A DNA stretch of 64,000 nt from JAWKIW01 sp046331175 (lineage in GTDB: Bacteria > Actinomycetota > Acidimicrobiia > Acidimicrobiales > Acidimicrobilacustridaceae). Positions 61,128-64,000 of the stretch are shown here, in pieces. Each line of letters begins with the position of its first letter. Position 1 is the first letter of the stretch. Under the pieces are notes generated by a model. The model saw only the letters and a list, made by a program, of their open reading frames with translations. It was not told the origin of the DNA and made no database searches. Made by a program: the position numbers and the translations under genes. The stretch covers positions 86,087 through 150,086 of the forward strand of contig JAXLRI010000012.1 in NCBI GenBank assembly GCA_046331175.1. Reading direction: 5' to 3'.

Positions 61128-62182
61128 ACGGGCGGGCGGGACGGCGCACCCTGGGCCTCGGCCAACCGCAACAGGTGGGTGAGCTCGGCCACGTCGCGCC
61201 GGTGCCCCAGCTCGGAGAACTCCGTCCGGGCCTGCTCGTAGAGCGGGACGGCCGCCGACCGCATCCCGCGCGCCCACGCCAGGTGGCCCTCGGCGACGCG
61301 GCCGAGGGCGGCCGCCGGCCGGCACCCCAGGCGCACGAAGTCGCCCACCGCGTCGCGCAGCAGCGGCTCGGCCTGCAGGTGGGCACCCTTCTGGCGCCAC
61401 AACACCGAGATGGCGAGGTCGAGGTGGGCGTCGAGCAGCGGGCGACCGACCTGGTCGGCGGCGGCGGCGCCGGTGAGCAGCATGCGCTCGGCGGTGGCCA
61501 GGTCGCCGCGGTCGGCGGTGAGGCGGCTCAGCGTCAGCGCCACCGCCGCCGCCTCGGCGGCCGCCCAGGCGGGGTGGTTGCCGCGCCCGGGCCGGGTGAG
61601 CGGGCCGAGGACGCTGTCGGCCAGGCGGACGCCCTCGTGCAGGCGACCCCCGATGGCGAGCACCAGGGCTCGGTCGGCGTCGACGAGCGCCATCGAGAAG
61701 CGACTGCGGAGGCGGGCGGCGAGGTTGGTGGCGGTGTTGAGCAGCCAGTGGGCTTGCTCGTCGTCGCCCCGGGTCCCCGCCACGAGGGCGCGGGCGCGGA
61801 TGGCCCCCAGCCGGGTCTCGACCGGGCGGTCCGGTTCCTCGAGTGCGGTGAGCCGTCCGAGGGCGCGGTCGTAGCGGCCGAGGAGGAGCTCGCACTGGAC
61901 GAGGGCGAGGGCGTAGTCGTCACCGGCACCGGCCTCCTGGACGGCGTCGGTGCCCGGCAGCATCGCCAGCCCCTGCTCGAGGTAGTCGCAGGCCGGCACC
62001 AGCTCGTCGGCGGCGGCCAGGACCATGCCGTGCATCAGGACGACGGCGGGGACCCAGCCCCGCTGGGCCGGATCGGCCGACAGTCGCACCGCCAGCGCGT
62101 CGCCGTGGTCGCGCACGTGGCGCTGCTCGCCGCGCAGGTAGGCGTCGCGGTAGCGGCGATAGGCAGGATCGGGCAGGGCCAC
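61106..62182 (-). CDS. TPR-like all-helical protein
   Basis: The 358-residue protein is made of paired helices (LAAADELVPACDYLEQGLAML, ALALVQCELLLGRYDRALGRL, ALVLAIGGRLHEGVRLADSVL, AAVPLYEQARTEFSELGHRRD), a TPR-type superhelix as found in the sensor part of LuxR/MalT-like regulators, but no helix-turn-helix or ATPase is attached. It may be a scaffold or a truncated regulator. TAGAAC ends 6 bases before the GTG. The C-terminal five residues lie in the 19-bp tandem repeat. Confidence 0.6.
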   Translation of the reverse strand: MALPDPAYRRYRDAYLRGEQRHVRDHGDALAVRLSADPAQRGWVPAVVLMHGMVLAAADELVPACDYLEQGLAMLPGTDAVQEAGAGDDYALALVQCELLLGRYDRALGRLTALEEPDRPVETRLGAIRARALVAGTRGDDEQAHWLLNTATNLAARLRSRFSMALVDADRALVLAIGGRLHEGVRLADSVLGPLTRPGRGNHPAWAAAEAAAVALTLSRLTADRGDLATAERMLLTGAAAADQVGRPLLDAHLDLAISVLWRQKGAHLQAEPLLRDAVGDFVRLGCRPAAALGRVAEGHLAWARGMRSAAVPLYEQARTEFSELGHRRDVAELTHLLRLAEAQGAPSRPPVAGGPAA

Positions 62183-62245
62183 GCAGGTGTTCTAGCGGGG
62201 CGCGGTGGTGCGCGCCTCGCGGGCGGGTGGGTCGGCGCGCGCAGG

Positions 62246-63028
62246 TCAGGTGGCGGCGGCGGCGAGGAACGGCGGGGCCTCGCCCCCGCCGTGGACGGCG
62301 AGGTTGGCGCCGGCGATGTGCCGGGCGAGTGGTGACGCCAGGAAGACGCAGGCGTCGCCGACGTCGGAGGGGTCGGCGAGGCGGCCGAGCGGCACGGTGT
62401 CGGCGACCCGGGCCAGACCCTCCTCGTCGCCGTAGTGCAGGCCCGACTGCTCGGTGAGGATGTAGCCGCCCGACACGGCGTTCACCCGGACCTTGGGCGC
62501 CCACTCGATGGCGAGGGACTGGGTGAGGTTGAGCAGGCCGGCCTTGGCGGCGCCGTAGGCGGCGGTGCCGGGGCTCGGCCGCATGCCCGAGAGGCTGCCG
62601 ATGTTGATGATCGAGCCGCCGTCGTCCTGGGCCTGCATGATGGCGTTGGCGGCCTGCGCCAGGTTGAGCGGCGCCAGCAGGTTGAGCCGGATGATGGCCT
62701 CGGAGAACCGCGGCGACGCGGTGGCGGCCTCGGCGTTCGGTGAGCCGCCGGCGTTGTTCACGAGCACGTCGAGGCGGCCGTGGGCGGTGACGGTGGCCCC
62801 GATGAGGGCGTCGATCTGGTCGAGGTCGCGCACGTCGGCGGCGACGAACGTGGCCTCGCGGTCGCCGGCGGCGATCGGCGCCTCGGGTTCGTTGCGGGCG
62901 GTGATCACCACGTCGGCCCCCGCCTCGAGGAACCGCTCGGTGATGCCTCGGCCCACCCCCTTGGTGCCGCCGGTGACGAGCACGACCCGACCGGTCAGGT
63001 CGAGGGCGGTGGCGAGGGGCACGGCCAT
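62246..63028 (-). CDS. Short-chain dehydrogenase next to echA20
   Basis: The 260-residue SDR has TGRVVLVTGGTKGVGRGIT (cofactor), VLVNNAGGSP, catalytic Ser in INIGSLSGM and Tyr-Lys in AAYGAAKAGLLNL, with a C-terminal ANLAVHGGGE. In mycobacteria two SDRs of this type (Rv3548c and Rv3549c) stand divergent from echA20 in the steroid C/D-ring regulon; this gene has the same position relative to the EchA20-like gene. GGAGG stands 7 bases before the ATG. Substrate is inferred, not shown. Confidence 0.85.
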   Translation of the reverse strand: MAVPLATALDLTGRVVLVTGGTKGVGRGITERFLEAGADVVITARNEPEAPIAAGDREATFVAADVRDLDQIDALIGATVTAHGRLDVLVNNAGGSPNAEAATASPRFSEAIIRLNLLAPLNLAQAANAIMQAQDDGGSIINIGSLSGMRPSPGTAAYGAAKAGLLNLTQSLAIEWAPKVRVNAVSGGYILTEQSGLHYGDEEGLARVADTVPLGRLADPSDVGDACVFLASPLARHIAGANLAVHGGGEAPPFLAAAAT

Positions 63029-63161
63029 GGGGGACCTCCGCGAGGTGGGCCCGGGACCGCGGTGGCCCGGGGGGACGGTGACGGGGCACCGGCGGGGCGA
63101 GGTGGTCGCGATCGCCGGCGGTCGGTCGAGGATCTGACCGCCCCGGCAGTCTGCCATAGAC

Positions 63162-63180
63162 TTCTGACGCCTCATCAGAA
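63162..63180. promoter_or_regulatory. Operator-like inverted repeat in the SDR/echA20 divergent promoter
   Basis: TTCTGACGCCTCATCAGAA is an inverted repeat with one mismatched pair in the 8-bp arms, between the two divergent start codons. It extends the CTGACG-N3-CGTCAG core of the other two sites by AA/TT flanks. Confidence 0.65.
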
Positions 63181-63215
63181 ACGCGCCGCCCGAGCGACCT
63201 GTGGCAGGGGGACCC

Positions 63216-63974
63216 ATGCCGACCACGCACACCACCACCGACGGCATCGCCGAGGTCGTCATGGACAACCCGCCGGTGAACGCCCTCACCGTCGCCGGCT
63301 GGTTCGAGGTCGCCGACATCGTGCGGTCGCTGGGCGAGGACCCCGAGGTCCGGGTCGTGATCCTGCGGGCCGAGGGCCGGGGCTTCAACGCCGGCGTCGA
63401 CATCAAGGAGATGCAGGCCACCGAGGGCTTCTCCGCTCTCATCGGCGCCAACCGCGGGTGCTACGCCGCCTTCGCCGCCGTCTACGAGTGCGCCGTGCCC
63501 GTCATCGCCGCCGTGCACGGCTTCTGCCTCGGGGGCGGCATCGGCCTGGTCGGCAACGCCGACATCATCATCGCCAGCGACGACGCCACCTTCGGCCTCC
63601 CCGAGGTCGACCGGGGAGCACTCGGGGCCGCCACCCACCTGTCCCGCCTGGTGCCGCAGCACAAGATGCGGGCGATGGTCTACACGTCGGCCACCGCCAC
63701 CGCCGCCGAGCTGCACCACTTCGGGTCGGTCCTGAAGGTCGTGCCGCGCGACGAGCTGCGCCCGGCGGCCCTCGAGGTCGCCCGCGAGATCGCCACCAAG
63801 AGCCCGACGGTCATCCGGGCGGCCAAGGAGTCGCTCAACGGGATCGACCTGTGGGACGTGAAGCGCAGCTACCGCTTCGAGCAGGGCTTCACCTTCGAGC
63901 TCAACCTGTCCGGTGTCGCCGACGAGGCCCGTGACGCCTTCGTCGACAAGCGCGACGCCGAGTTCACCAAGTAG
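63216..63974 (+). CDS. echA20: Enoyl-CoA hydratase-family ring hydrolase, EchA20-like
   Basis: The 252-residue crotonase closely resembles mycobacterial EchA20 (Rv3550), which opens the D ring of the HIP-derived CoA ester in steroid degradation: DNPPVNALTVAGWFEVAD, RAEGRGFNAGVDIKEMQ, FAAVYECAVPVIAAVHGFC, GGGIGLVGNADIIIASDDA, FGLPEVDRGALGAATHLS and FEQGFTFELNLSGVADEAR. ATG 63216 has AGGGGGACC upstream. In mycobacteria ipdA and ipdB follow directly; here the gene ends 26 bases before the window edge, so that cannot be seen. Confidence 0.88.
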   Translation: MPTTHTTTDGIAEVVMDNPPVNALTVAGWFEVADIVRSLGEDPEVRVVILRAEGRGFNAGVDIKEMQATEGFSALIGANRGCYAAFAAVYECAVPVIAAVHGFCLGGGIGLVGNADIIIASDDATFGLPEVDRGALGAATHLSRLVPQHKMRAMVYTSATATAAELHHFGSVLKVVPRDELRPAALEVAREIATKSPTVIRAAKESLNGIDLWDVKRSYRFEQGFTFELNLSGVADEARDAFVDKRDAEFTK

Positions 63975-64000
63975 CGAGTCCACCAGCTCGGTCGGCGGCG

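Overview
The window is very GC-rich DNA from an actinobacterium. Gene order, GTG starts and the mix of lipid-catabolic genes suggest class Acidimicrobiia (an Iamia/Ilumatobacter-like lineage). That placement is inferred from protein flavour and synteny, not from a marker-gene comparison. Most of the window is an ordinary, densely packed chromosome: argS-lysA-hom-thrC-(homoserine kinase candidate)-rho-rpmE-X-prfA-prmC, then glyA, a WecA/MraY-type transferase and a complete F1Fo ATP synthase operon.

Layout. 1-4150: the end of a secreted GH43-type protein with three C-terminal beta repeats, an F420-type oxidoreductase and a lipoprotein. 4196-11914: a genomic island of about 7.7 kb inserted in the 3' half of a tRNA-Arg(CCG) gene and bounded by a 47-bp perfect direct repeat. 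It carries a tyrosine integrase, a small two-gene cassette whose second gene is frameshifted, remnants of a MobF-type relaxase, a compact four-gene cargo operon (two exported proteins, an acyl-carrier-like protein and a GNAT acyltransferase), and an intact ISL3-family insertion sequence with a perfect 8-bp target duplication. 12144-25141: amino-acid biosynthesis and translation/transcription genes. 25164-31396: an assorted set (zinc-ribbon membrane protein, zinc alcohol dehydrogenase, cyclic-nucleotide-binding protein, thiolase-like protein, low-molecular-weight tyrosine phosphatase, glyA). 31483-41105: wecA-like gene and atpZ-I-B-E-F-F'-H-A-G-D-C, with two separate b-type stator subunits.

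41153-64000 is rich in acyl-CoA chemistry: CoA ligase, two SCP2-type thiolases (one paired with a DUF35 protein), two crotonases, a MaoC hydratase, an acyl-CoA dehydrogenase and several short-chain dehydrogenases. Three of these closely resemble FadE30, IpdF and EchA20 of the mycobacterial steroid C/D-ring (HIP) pathway. A shared inverted repeat, consensus CTGACG-N3-CGTCAG, lies in front of the FadE30-IpdF pair, the DUF35-thiolase pair and the EchA20/SDR divergent promoter, so they probably form one regulon.

Two window-wide patterns stand out. Many genes with no Shine-Dalgarno sequence have a TAnnnT-like -10 box 6 to 8 bases upstream of the start codon, as expected for leaderless mRNAs. A palindromic element with arms of 23-24 bp occurs twice, in opposite orientation, in gene-free gaps. 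The best candidate for an undescribed system is the island cargo operon at 7835-9800.
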